Shown here one piece after another: positions 1 to 6,412 of a stretch of DNA of 19,172 nucleotides. The translations under genes and the position numbers were made by a program. The number at the start of each line of letters is the position of its first letter. Position 1 is the stretch's first letter. The notes below the pieces were generated by a model. That model worked only from the letters and a program-made list of their open reading frames with translations. It was not told where the DNA came from and did not search any database. Source of the stretch: an uncultured Bacillota bacterium. GTDB taxonomy: Bacteria; Bacillota; UBA994; UBA5500. The DNA lies in assembly GCA_937874815.1 (NCBI GenBank), contig CALNBW010000198.1, positions 1 through 19,172 of the forward strand. Reading direction: 5' to 3'.

Positions 1-15
1 TCCTTTTCGTTTGTG

Positions 16-31
16 TCTGGCCCAAGCCAGA
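16..31 (-). repeat. Perfect 6-bp stem-loop (TCTGGC/GCCAGA)
   Basis: The sequence reads TCTGGC, a four-base spacer, then GCCAGA, a perfect inverted repeat. It lies directly before the A-rich segment that carries the likely ribosome binding site of the gene beyond the window edge. It could influence translation start or mRNA processing. There is no downstream T tract on the minus strand. Confidence 0.55.
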
Positions 32-35
32 TGTA

Positions 36-59
36 CTAGGCCGCAAGCGTTTGGCCTAG
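36..59 (-). repeat. Perfect 7-bp stem-loop (CTAGGCC/GGCCTAG)
   Basis: CTAGGCC at 36-42 is complementary to GGCCTAG at 53-59, with a 10-base loop. The stem is GC-rich and should be stable in RNA. A related CTAGGGCC sequence occurs on the minus strand at 83-90, next to the stop codon of the DUF3766 gene, so an alternative long-range pairing is possible. Confidence 0.6.
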
Positions 60-86
60 CGAGGGCTTCCTCTAAGAGGTCCGGCC

Positions 87-479
87 CTAGTTCAAAATGA
101 CGGCGCTATCGATGTTGGTGAACACATTCTCACGCATGTGGCCCTCATCGACAGCTGTGACTACCGTACGGTTAGGTACGTTTACCACAAAAGCCGTGCG
201 GTTGAGTAGAATCAAAGAATCGCGCGATCCCTTACTAGCCGCACTGTCTACGGCTTGCGACAAGCGAGTTACATCAGCAGGCGTCAGCAGGATCTGCCGT
301 TGCTCCAGGCGCTCAGTTGCATGTTTGGAGAACCGCAAGGGCTGGGCAGCGAGGGCTGCATCTAGCGCACTCTGAAAGCCCGATGTCCCTGTTGCTTTAG
401 GAGCTGGCCGCTTAACCGCACTTGGCGCGCCGATTGGTTGCGGCGTGGGATAAAGCCGATTAGAGAGTCTGGGATCCAT
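87..479 (-). CDS. Flagellar operon protein of unknown function (DUF3766/TIGR02530 type)
   Basis: This 130-residue protein matches, from memory, the TIGR02530/DUF3766 'flagellar operon protein' family found between flgD and flgE in Firmicutes; its function is not established. The N-terminal 35 residues are Pro/Ala-rich and probably disordered. The conserved core has an FSKHATERLEQR signature, then a helix rich in Asp/Arg, a KGSR-SL stretch, NRTVVTA, and a C-terminal VFTNIDSAVI. No signal peptide or membrane segment is visible, so it is probably cytoplasmic or exported through the flagellar apparatus. I chose the ATG at 479 because GGGGAGG sits six bases upstream (486-492); an in-frame upstream ATG at 506 lacks such a site. 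The start overlaps the flgD end by 20 bases, which suggests coupling. The HAxxRxxxR pattern resembles that of DUF4258 proteins (inference). Confidence 0.85.
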   Translation of the reverse strand: MDPRLSNRLYPTPQPIGAPSAVKRPAPKATGTSGFQSALDAALAAQPLRFSKHATERLEQRQILLTPADVTRLSQAVDSAASKGSRDSLILLNRTAFVVNVPNRTVVTAVDEGHMRENVFTNIDSAVILN

Positions 480-921
480 CCTGATCCTCCCCGTTACCAT
501 CTTCAATATCAGCTGGGGCGGCTGGCTGTACTGCCTTCACCCATTCCACTGGGTATAACTGACCGTTTACAGCCACCTGCACCGAACCGTTGAGCGTGAC
601 AACTCGGTCAACAATACCGGCTGCGGGCAGGCCACCATTTTCCGGCAAAATCAGCACTTCCTGCCCTAACATGGCTAAAGCACCTAAGTGCAGCATCTGC
701 CCGTTCATGTTCTGCATCTGCTCCAGGGTGGAGAATTGGGCCATCTGGGCAACGAATTCACGATCATCCATTGGAGAAAGAGGATCTTGATAACGTAGTT
801 GGGTGACCAAAAGCTTAAGAAAAGCGTCTTTACCCAGCATGTCGTTAGCTGTTGTGTTCTTCTCCGTAGAGTAAGTAGCAGCGGCTCTTGCGCTGTTATC
901 AGTTGCTGTTATTTGAGGCAT
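460..921 (-). CDS. flgD: Flagellar hook-capping scaffold protein FlgD
   Basis: FlgD caps the growing hook and allows FlgE subunits to assemble; it is itself exported by the flagellar type III system and has no cleaved signal. The diagnostic N-terminal segment is clear: FLKLLVTQLRYQDPLSPMDD around residues 34-53, followed by a Phe/Gln/Met-rich stretch (EFVAQMAQFSTLEQMQNM). At 153 residues the protein is short, like the Bacillus FlgD (about 140) and unlike proteobacterial forms (about 220), so only a reduced C-terminal beta domain (EVLILPENGG to YPVEWVKAV) is present. The tail is acidic (DIEDGNGEDQDG). The ATG at 921 has a strong AAAGGAGGG site six bases upstream. The gene follows fliK by 17 bases and overlaps the next gene. 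Confidence 0.95.
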   Translation of the reverse strand: MPQITATDNSARAAATYSTEKNTTANDMLGKDAFLKLLVTQLRYQDPLSPMDDREFVAQMAQFSTLEQMQNMNGQMLHLGALAMLGQEVLILPENGGLPAAGIVDRVVTLNGSVQVAVNGQLYPVEWVKAVQPAAPADIEDGNGEDQDGSQTL

Positions 922-938
922 GCATTTCCCTCCTTTGC

Positions 939-2351
939 TTATAATCGATAGTCGAGGCCCTGAGTCGGCTGTTCCGGTTCCAGCTCCTCGGCAGTCTCTG
1001 TCTTCACGATGCCAACCCGCTGGGGGCGTCGCGCCTGCTCTTCCTGAAGACGTTGCTGTTCGCGGCCTGCCGACTGACCAAAGTATTCCGCAGTTTCAGC
1101 CCCGAGAAATACCTGGGTGAACCCTTGGTTAACCAAGTTCTCCCGCAGCAGGGGTAGTTCGAGGCGTAACACGCCGGTAGTCTGAGGCTGCAGGGCTCGC
1201 AACTGGGCTGTGAGCATGTTGCCTTCCATTTTTAGCTCCACCCGCACTTCACCTAAGCTTTCAGGGTATAACTGCATACGCACTGTGATACCCTCCGGTG
1301 AACGTAGCAGGCGTAGCTGGCGCAACCCTACTGTTAGGCCTTGTTCCAGTTGCTGCTCCAGCGGTGCACCCGGACGAGCCGTATAGCTAACCTCTGCTGG
1401 CTCTGCAATATCTGAAGCGGGCACGCTATCAGCAACTAAATCGAGATAGGCTGCAAACTGGTTGAATGGCTTCCCGGATCCCTGCGGGGCTACCTGCTCA
1501 TGCTCAGCCGCTGGCCTAGCCACTGCAGCCAGATCTATTTTCGGCGTTGATACCTCTGTAGCCCCTCGCGAGGGTTGGTTTTTCCCCGCCACTACTGCCG
1601 GCTCCGGTGGGTCAAGGTCGAGAGTTAGCGCAGCAGGTTGCTGTAACTGGGCCTCTGGCTCAACTTCAGCCTCCGCTTCCTGTGGCTCCCGCAGCAGCCA
1701 ATATCGCTCCAGTTGCCCCCACCGCTCCGGCCGCACCTCAGAGTCGGCCTGGGCTCTAGTATGCTCCGTAAAGACCTCGGGCGCTTCTGCCCGCAGTTGC
1801 GCGAGCAGTTCCGCCAAAGGGCCTGCTGCTGCAATCTTCGCCCCTTGCTGGCCAGTGTTCGTTGGCTCGACCTGCACTGCGGCAGTTGGTTCGGCCTTGA
1901 CCACAGTTGGACGTAAGAACGAATCAGGTGCATCTGTATCCGCCTTCACTTCTGCGGCAGCATCCTCGGTTAGCATGTCTATGGGTACACCATCAGGTAT
2001 TTCTGAAGCCGGCAGGTTATCCCCAGCTGCTGAAACAGTTTCGCTATCTTGTTCGTCGGGCTGCGCAGTGAGCATTGTCAAGCGCGGCTGTGCTAATAAT
2101 GCGGCTAACATCCCGAAATCCTGCTTCGCAAATTCTTCGCATTCGCTGCCCAGCTCTACCGCATCACCACCGACAGCCTCAGTTAACCCTGCCTCCTGGC
2201 AAATAGATGCCAGACTAGTGCGTGCTTGGCCTAATAACTGGTCAAACCGCAACTTGGAGTTAGCGGATGCTACCTTCGGGGCACCAGCGTTACTGCCAGA
2301 CATAGTCGTAGTTGCCATTAAGTCGAGTATTGCCGCTTGCATTTGCGTCAT
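939..2351 (-). CDS. fliK: Flagellar hook-length control protein FliK
   Basis: FliK is the exported molecular ruler that measures hook length and, through its C-terminal domain, switches the export gate from hook to filament substrates. The 470-residue product shows the usual plan: a long low-complexity region rich in Ala, Glu, Gln and Pro (about residues 60-325) and a conserved C-terminal hook-length domain (about 334-420) with the hallmark stretch ITVRMQLYPESLGEVRVELK, then LRLELPLLRENLVNQGF. The last 45 residues are charged and Gln-rich. I chose the ATG at 2351 because a near-perfect AAAGGAGGTGA site lies four bases before it; an in-frame ATG at 2369 lies immediately 5' of that same site and cannot use it. 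The gene lies 30 bases after the MotE-like gene and 17 before flgD. Confidence 0.93.
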   Translation of the reverse strand: MTQMQAAILDLMATTTMSGSNAGAPKVASANSKLRFDQLLGQARTSLASICQEAGLTEAVGGDAVELGSECEEFAKQDFGMLAALLAQPRLTMLTAQPDEQDSETVSAAGDNLPASEIPDGVPIDMLTEDAAAEVKADTDAPDSFLRPTVVKAEPTAAVQVEPTNTGQQGAKIAAAGPLAELLAQLRAEAPEVFTEHTRAQADSEVRPERWGQLERYWLLREPQEAEAEVEPEAQLQQPAALTLDLDPPEPAVVAGKNQPSRGATEVSTPKIDLAAVARPAAEHEQVAPQGSGKPFNQFAAYLDLVADSVPASDIAEPAEVSYTARPGAPLEQQLEQGLTVGLRQLRLLRSPEGITVRMQLYPESLGEVRVELKMEGNMLTAQLRALQPQTTGVLRLELPLLRENLVNQGFTQVFLGAETAEYFGQSAGREQQRLQEEQARRPQRVGIVKTETAEELEPEQPTQGLDYRL

Positions 2352-2355
2352 TGTC

Positions 2356-2366
2356 TCACCTCCTTT
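2356..2366 (-). promoter_or_regulatory. Strong ribosome binding site that fixes the fliK start
   Basis: The minus strand reads AAAGGAGGTGA followed by GACA and the ATG at 2351. This is close to a full complement of the 16S rRNA 3' end. It decides the start codon, since the alternative in-frame ATG (2369) directly precedes it. Confidence 0.85.
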
Positions 2367-2381
2367 CATTGAACTAGATGA

Positions 2382-2927
2382 CTATTTCCCAGCTTGTAAA
2401 GATGCAATCTGAGCCGCCTTTTCAGGCTTCATCTTGCCTAAAATAGCACCGGCTGCCTCAGGGGGCATCAAGTACAAGATCGACCTCACGTCTTCGTTAT
2501 TCATCTGCTCCAAGACTTGCGCTGCCTCTTGGGCCCGCATGTTCTCATAGATCTTAGCCGTCTTGGCTAACTCCGCATTAGCCTTCTGACTGCGCCCAGC
2601 CAAGGTCTGTTCTTCCAAGGCCGCGATTTCCGCCAGCAGTTCTTCAATACGCGCCTCCTGCTTGCGCATACTCTCTTGCAAGTCGCTAATGCGCTGTTCC
2701 CGTTGTTCTATCTCTAGCTGCAGTAACTCAATCTTTTCGCTAAAGTCGGGTTCCTCCACGTCCGGATCTGGGTCGGGGTCTGGAGTGGCAGAGTCTGGGA
2801 AAAAGCGACCGACAACCGGCAAATCAGCATACTCCCACCATCCCAGTGCCCGGCCAACCAGCACGGTGCCTACGACGACGATACTGAGTAAAACTAGACC
2901 AATTGATACTTTGCGTTTCTCAGTCAT
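2382..2927 (-). CDS. MotE-like membrane-anchored coiled-coil protein (YlxF position)
   Basis: This 181-residue protein has the architecture of MotE-family/YlxF proteins: a short basic N-terminus, one transmembrane segment (about 8-28), a Pro/Asp linker with repeated DP dipeptides (about 45-62), a long heptad-like coiled coil (about 62-118) and a small helical C-terminal domain (about 122-178) that resembles the MgtE N-terminal repeat (YENMRAQEAAQVLEQM, then SILYLMPPEAAGAILGKM). It should face outward with the coiled coil and domain outside the membrane. MotE in rhizobia chaperones a periplasmic motor protein; the role in Firmicutes is not settled. The ATG at 2927 overlaps the fliJ stop as ATGA and has GAGGA upstream; an in-frame ATG at 2948 has no such site. 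It sits between fliJ and fliK, exactly where ylxF lies in Bacillus. Confidence 0.82.
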   Translation of the reverse strand: MTEKRKVSIGLVLLSIVVVGTVLVGRALGWWEYADLPVVGRFFPDSATPDPDPDPDVEEPDFSEKIELLQLEIEQREQRISDLQESMRKQEARIEELLAEIAALEEQTLAGRSQKANAELAKTAKIYENMRAQEAAQVLEQMNNEDVRSILYLMPPEAAGAILGKMKPEKAAQIASLQAGK

Positions 2928-3373
2928 AGGCGTTCCTCGTTGGGCCATCGCTGTACGGCCAGTTCATCAAATACTGCCTGCTCTCGTTGTTCTAGCTCCT
3001 GATCAAATATGGTTTTCTGCCTCTCTCGCAGTTGCTCCAGGGTGCGCCTCTCTAACCTGGCTAGCTGCACTTGCTGACGCTGTTCATCTGTTGCCTCCTG
3101 GGCTAGAGCCGTATCTAGCTGTCGCTGGGCTTCTTGTTCCACTAAAACGGGATGCCAGCGTCGCCGAGTAACCAGTTCAGCAGCGGGCAAACCAGCTGCT
3201 TCTACCTGCTGCAGCTGCCCAGCGAAATAGGTGCGTTGCGCCTGCGCTTGAGCCAATGCTAACTCAGTGCGCGCCAGGGTCGCTAGTCTCTGCTGTAATT
3301 CTCTTTTTTCCATGTCCTCTATCGCTTGCTGCAGGCGCAAAACCTGGGCTAAGCGAAAATCAAACACTGCCAT
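2924..3373 (-). CDS. fliJ: Flagellar export chaperone FliJ
   Basis: FliJ is the central stalk of the flagellar export ATPase ring (similar to the gamma subunit of F1) and also escorts export substrates. The 149-residue sequence is almost wholly charged, heptad-rich helix with little tertiary signal. The N-terminus FDFRLAQVLRLQQAIEDMEK fits the FliJ pattern (F-F-L-VL-L). Gln, Arg, Leu and Glu dominate, as in two long antiparallel helices. The ATG at 3373 follows an AGGGGGTAGG site. It begins five bases after the fliI stop and its TGA overlaps the ATG of the MotE-like gene by four bases. Identity rests on position between fliI and the ylxF-like gene plus the coiled-coil profile. Confidence 0.88.
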   Translation of the reverse strand: MAVFDFRLAQVLRLQQAIEDMEKRELQQRLATLARTELALAQAQAQRTYFAGQLQQVEAAGLPAAELVTRRRWHPVLVEQEAQRQLDTALAQEATDEQRQQVQLARLERRTLEQLRERQKTIFDQELEQREQAVFDELAVQRWPNEERL

Positions 3374-3378
3374 ACGTC

Positions 3379-4686
3379 CTACCCCCTGACTGCCTGCACC
3401 AACGCGGCCACAGCTTGCTCATAGGTGCTCTTTTCAGTAGCTACTTGCTGCAAAAGACTATTAATGGCTGGCAGCTTCTCTATTGCTTCGTCGATCTCGG
3501 GGTTACCCCCAGCCTTGTAAGCGCCAATATTGATTAGATCTTGGTTTTCCCGGTAGACAGCAAGCAAGCGCCGGGCTTGATTAGCCGCCTCTTTCTGTTC
3601 AGTTGTTGCCAACTCGGTAAACAAACGGCTAATACTGGCTAGCGTATCGATGGCTGGGTAATGGCTTTTGTTAGCCAAATCCCGCGCCAAGACGATATGG
3701 CCATCTAAAATGCCGCGAACGGCGTCAGTAATGGGCTCGTTCATGTCATCCCCATCCACTAAGACGGTATAAAAGGCGGTGATCGAACCCACCTCAGCTC
3801 GGCCGCTGCGCTCTAACAGACGGGGCAAGAGGGAGAACACCGACGGGGTATAACCGCGGCTAGTCGGAGGCTCGCCTATTGCTAACCCGACTTCCCGTTG
3901 GGCCATGGCAAAACGAGTTAACGAATCGACCATGAGCAACACATTTTTACCCTGATCACGAAAATACTCGGCAATAGCAGTGGCCACAAAGGCCCCTTTG
4001 AGACGCACCAGTGCCGGCTGATCGGAGGTGGCAACTACCACCACGGAACGGGCCATGCCCTCAGGCCCCAGGTCCCGTTCAATGAACTCCATTACCTCCC
4101 GGCCCCGTTCGCCGATAAGTCCAATCACGTTGACATCAGCCCGACTATTGCGGGCGATCATGCCCAATAGGGTGCTTTTGCCAACACCGCTACCGGCAAA
4201 AATGCCTAAACGCTGACCGATGCCCACCGTCAACATGGCATCGATAGCACGCACGCCTGTTGATAATACCTGATCAATGCGAGGCCGTGCCAAGGGGTGC
4301 GGTGGATCAGCAACTAAGGGATAATAGGCTTCGCCCACTAGGCTGGGCCCAGAGTCTAGCCCATTGCCCAAGCCATCCAGCACCCGGCCTAGCAAATCGT
4401 CTCCTACCGCAACGCGCAATGGCCTACCTGTCGCCTCCACCAGCGCCCCGGGAGCCAATCCATCAGCGGCTCCCAAGGGCATAAGCAGGACGTTATCGTC
4501 TCTAAAACCGACTACCTCAGCTGGAACCCAAGACAGATCCGCCCGCCTGATTCGGCATAGCTCCCCTACTTGAGCCTTGGGGCCCTGAGATTCAATGGTG
4601 AGGCCCACAATCCGCGTCACTTTACCTAGGAAACGATAAGGCTGGAACCCCTCTAGCTTCCCTTGCCAGGCTTCCTTCAGATTCAT
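3379..4686 (-). CDS. fliI: Flagellum-specific export ATPase FliI
   Basis: FliI is the hexameric ATPase at the base of the flagellar type III export gate and works with FliH and FliJ. The 435-residue product has the F1-beta-like plan: an N-terminal beta barrel (about 15-90), a nucleotide-binding core with Walker A AGSGVGKST (about 164-172) and Walker B VLLMVD (about 249-254), the IGERGREV segment (about 191-198) and a C-terminal helical domain with ARRLLAVYRENQDLINIGAY. The length is normal for the family. I chose the ATG at 4686, which overlaps the fliH stop as ATGA and has a GGGGA site; an in-frame upstream start at 4743 would add 19 Arg/Trp-rich residues not seen in the family. FliJ follows after five bases. 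Confidence 0.96.
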   Translation of the reverse strand: MNLKEAWQGKLEGFQPYRFLGKVTRIVGLTIESQGPKAQVGELCRIRRADLSWVPAEVVGFRDDNVLLMPLGAADGLAPGALVEATGRPLRVAVGDDLLGRVLDGLGNGLDSGPSLVGEAYYPLVADPPHPLARPRIDQVLSTGVRAIDAMLTVGIGQRLGIFAGSGVGKSTLLGMIARNSRADVNVIGLIGERGREVMEFIERDLGPEGMARSVVVVATSDQPALVRLKGAFVATAIAEYFRDQGKNVLLMVDSLTRFAMAQREVGLAIGEPPTSRGYTPSVFSLLPRLLERSGRAEVGSITAFYTVLVDGDDMNEPITDAVRGILDGHIVLARDLANKSHYPAIDTLASISRLFTELATTEQKEAANQARRLLAVYRENQDLINIGAYKAGGNPEIDEAIEKLPAINSLLQQVATEKSTYEQAVAALVQAVRG

Positions 4687-5411
4687 GCTTGTTCCCCAGA
4701 ACCAAACTGGGCCGCGACCTGCTCTAAGACGGTATCTACACAAGCGTCAATTGTACCTTGATTAGTCTCCAGGATCAGATCCCCCCGGGTCAAGGCGGGG
4801 TCGGCCTGAATAGAAAATTCCTTCACCCCGGGCAAAAGACTCTTCCAGGCAGCCCGTTCGGACCATAGCAGGGGGAAATCATCTGCTGACACCAACAAGA
4901 GCGCTTCCCGCGAGCCTTTGGCGGCCGCTAACACCTGCTGCAAGGCTGCTTGTACCACTGCGTCGTCGTGGCGAAGTTTGTAGTTGATCACGCGCTCCGC
5001 TACGGCTAGCGCTAGTTCCATTGTCTCTTGCTCGGCTTCGTGCAATAGATTAGCATCCTTGGCAATCAGTTCTTGGCGCATGGTTGCCAACTCGTCCAGC
5101 TGGGCCTGCCAAGCCGCTTCTCCCTGCTTCTCCCCGGCGGCCAGCCCCGCATCGTAACCAGCCTGATAACCGATCTGCTGCTGCCGCTCCACCTCGGCCT
5201 CGGCCTCAGCCAAAATGGAATCGGCTTCAGCCCGAGCAGCTGCCAGCAACTCGGCTGCTGCTGTTTGTGCCGCCTGCAAGCAATCTTCGGCCTCCTGCTT
5301 ATGAGCGGCCAAGTCTACTACCGTCGCGTGCCGCGTCGGAGGTTCGATAGTCAAGTTGGGACGCCAAGAGCCAGAAACGGTGAGCTGATGGGCTTTAAGC
5401 ACTTTAGACAA
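4683..5411 (-). CDS. fliH: Flagellar assembly protein FliH (export ATPase regulator)
   Basis: FliH dimers bind and restrain FliI and tether it to the C ring; the family is related to the F-type ATPase stator. The 242-residue sequence has a disordered N-terminus (1-35), an Ala/Glu-rich long helix (about 38-80), and five glycines spaced exactly four apart at residues 81, 85, 89, 93 and 97 (GYQAGYDAGLAAGEKQG). This is the GxxxG repeat typical of FliH. The C-terminal domain (about 120-235) contains LALAVAERVINYKLR and GDLILETNQGTIDACVDTVLEQ, also typical. The start is a TTG at 5411 lying inside the last codons of fliG, so the genes overlap by eight bases and translation is probably coupled. A GTG three codons later is an alternative start. 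Confidence 0.92.
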   Translation of the reverse strand: MSKVLKAHQLTVSGSWRPNLTIEPPTRHATVVDLAAHKQEAEDCLQAAQTAAAELLAAARAEADSILAEAEAEVERQQQIGYQAGYDAGLAAGEKQGEAAWQAQLDELATMRQELIAKDANLLHEAEQETMELALAVAERVINYKLRHDDAVVQAALQQVLAAAKGSREALLLVSADDFPLLWSERAAWKSLLPGVKEFSIQADPALTRGDLILETNQGTIDACVDTVLEQVAAQFGSGEQA

Positions 5412-6408
5412 TTACCTGATCACCTCCGCGGCTATAGACAATCTCGTTAGACTCCTCTAGACGGCGTATGATACCGACGATCTTTTGCTGGGCTTCTTCT
5501 ACATCACGCAGACGTACCGGACCCATAAACTCCATATCTTCTTGCAGCATCTCAGCAAAGCGCTTAGACACACTACTAAAGATCAGTTCCTTCACGTTCT
5601 CGTTAGCTACCTTAAGTGCCAAAGCAAGATCCTTATTGTCAACCTCACGCAGAACACGCTGCACCGCGCGGGTATCCAGCAAGACGATGTCGTCGAAAGT
5701 GAACATCCGCTTCTTAATTTCCTCGGCCAGTTCGGGAGTCTGCATCTCTAGGGACTCCAGGATGGTACGCTCCGTACCCCGATCTACACGGGTCAGAATC
5801 TGCACCACTGTCTCCAGGCCGTCAATAGCGGTATAGTCTTGCCCAACCAGAGTAGATAGCTTCTTCTCCAGTACTTTTTCAATTTCGCGAATGGTCTCTG
5901 GAGATGTGCGCTCCATGGAAGCAATCCGCTTGGCGATATCGATCTGCAGCTCAGGGGGCAGCGAAGAAATGATGGCCGCCCCTTGTTCTGCCGGCATAAA
6001 TGACAGAATCAGGGCTATCGTCTGGGGATGCTCCCCCTGTAGATAGTTAAGCAATTGCGTCGGGTCGGCCTTGCGCACAAACTCGAAGGGCCTAACCTGC
6101 AACGAAGCCGTAAGCCGGTTGATGACATCTATAGCTTTATCATCGCCCAGGGCTTTAGTGAGCACATCTCGGGCATACTCGATGCCACCCTGGGAAATGT
6201 AGTCGCGCGCCAGAGCCAACTGATAGAACTCGTCAAGCACGGTCTGCCTTTCTTCGGGCGTTATTCTGCGGGTATTCGCTATTTCCAGGGTAAGCGCTTC
6301 AATCTCTTCTTCGTTCAGATGCTTAAACACCTGTGCAGAGACTTCAGTGCCCATGGTTATCAGCAATGCCGCCGCTTTTTGCCGTCCGCTTAAGCCAGTA
6401 AAGCGCAT
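5404..6408 (-). CDS. fliG: Flagellar motor switch protein FliG
   Basis: FliG forms the upper rim of the C ring, binds FliF, contacts the MotA stator and turns ion-driven force into rotation. The 334-residue protein has the normal length and three domains: an N-terminal FliF-binding domain (about 5-95, with LSGRQKAAALLITMG), a middle domain carrying the EHPQTIALIL motif (126-135), and a C-terminal torque domain (about 195-334) with MFTFDDIVLLDTRAVQRVLR, which includes the charged residues that face the stator. The ATG at 6408 has a GAGGAG site upstream and starts four bases after the fliF stop. The 3' end contains the fliH start. Confidence 0.97.
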   Translation of the reverse strand: MRFTGLSGRQKAAALLITMGTEVSAQVFKHLNEEEIEALTLEIANTRRITPEERQTVLDEFYQLALARDYISQGGIEYARDVLTKALGDDKAIDVINRLTASLQVRPFEFVRKADPTQLLNYLQGEHPQTIALILSFMPAEQGAAIISSLPPELQIDIAKRIASMERTSPETIREIEKVLEKKLSTLVGQDYTAIDGLETVVQILTRVDRGTERTILESLEMQTPELAEEIKKRMFTFDDIVLLDTRAVQRVLREVDNKDLALALKVANENVKELIFSSVSKRFAEMLQEDMEFMGPVRLRDVEEAQQKIVGIIRRLEESNEIVYSRGGDQVIV

Positions 6409-6412
6409 ACTA

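Larger units (their letters stand above)
1..86 (-). other. Structured intergenic region before the next flagellar gene
   Basis: The stretch downstream of the DUF3766 gene holds no gene but is dense in inverted repeats. A 6-bp stem with a 4-base loop lies at 16-31 (TCTGGC/GCCAGA), a 7-bp stem at 36-59 (CTAGGCC/GGCCTAG), and GAGG/CCTC/GAGG elements at 61-79 can pair in two mutually exclusive ways. None is followed by a T run, so these are not typical intrinsic terminators. On the minus strand the region ends with AAAAGGA at the window edge, which looks like the Shine-Dalgarno sequence of a following gene. In related Firmicutes that gene is flgE/flgG-like (known synteny, not visible here). A role in mRNA stability or translational control is inference. 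Confidence 0.5.

Noticed and set aside
1..86. Cyclic-di-GMP riboswitch (GEMM) at the left edge
   Set aside because: Such switches occur before flagellar genes, but the conserved loop and tetraloop-receptor sequences are absent; the region is only simple palindromes.
1462..2412. Long open frame on the plus strand (about 316 codons) opposite fliK
   Set aside because: Its product is a Ser/Ala/Cys-rich string with no motif, there is no ribosome binding site, and it mirrors the biased codons of the low-complexity fliK region.
4687..4743. N-terminal extension of FliI inside fliH
   Set aside because: It would add 19 Arg/Trp-rich residues and a 61-base overlap; the ATGA overlap start at 4686 gives the normal 435-residue protein.
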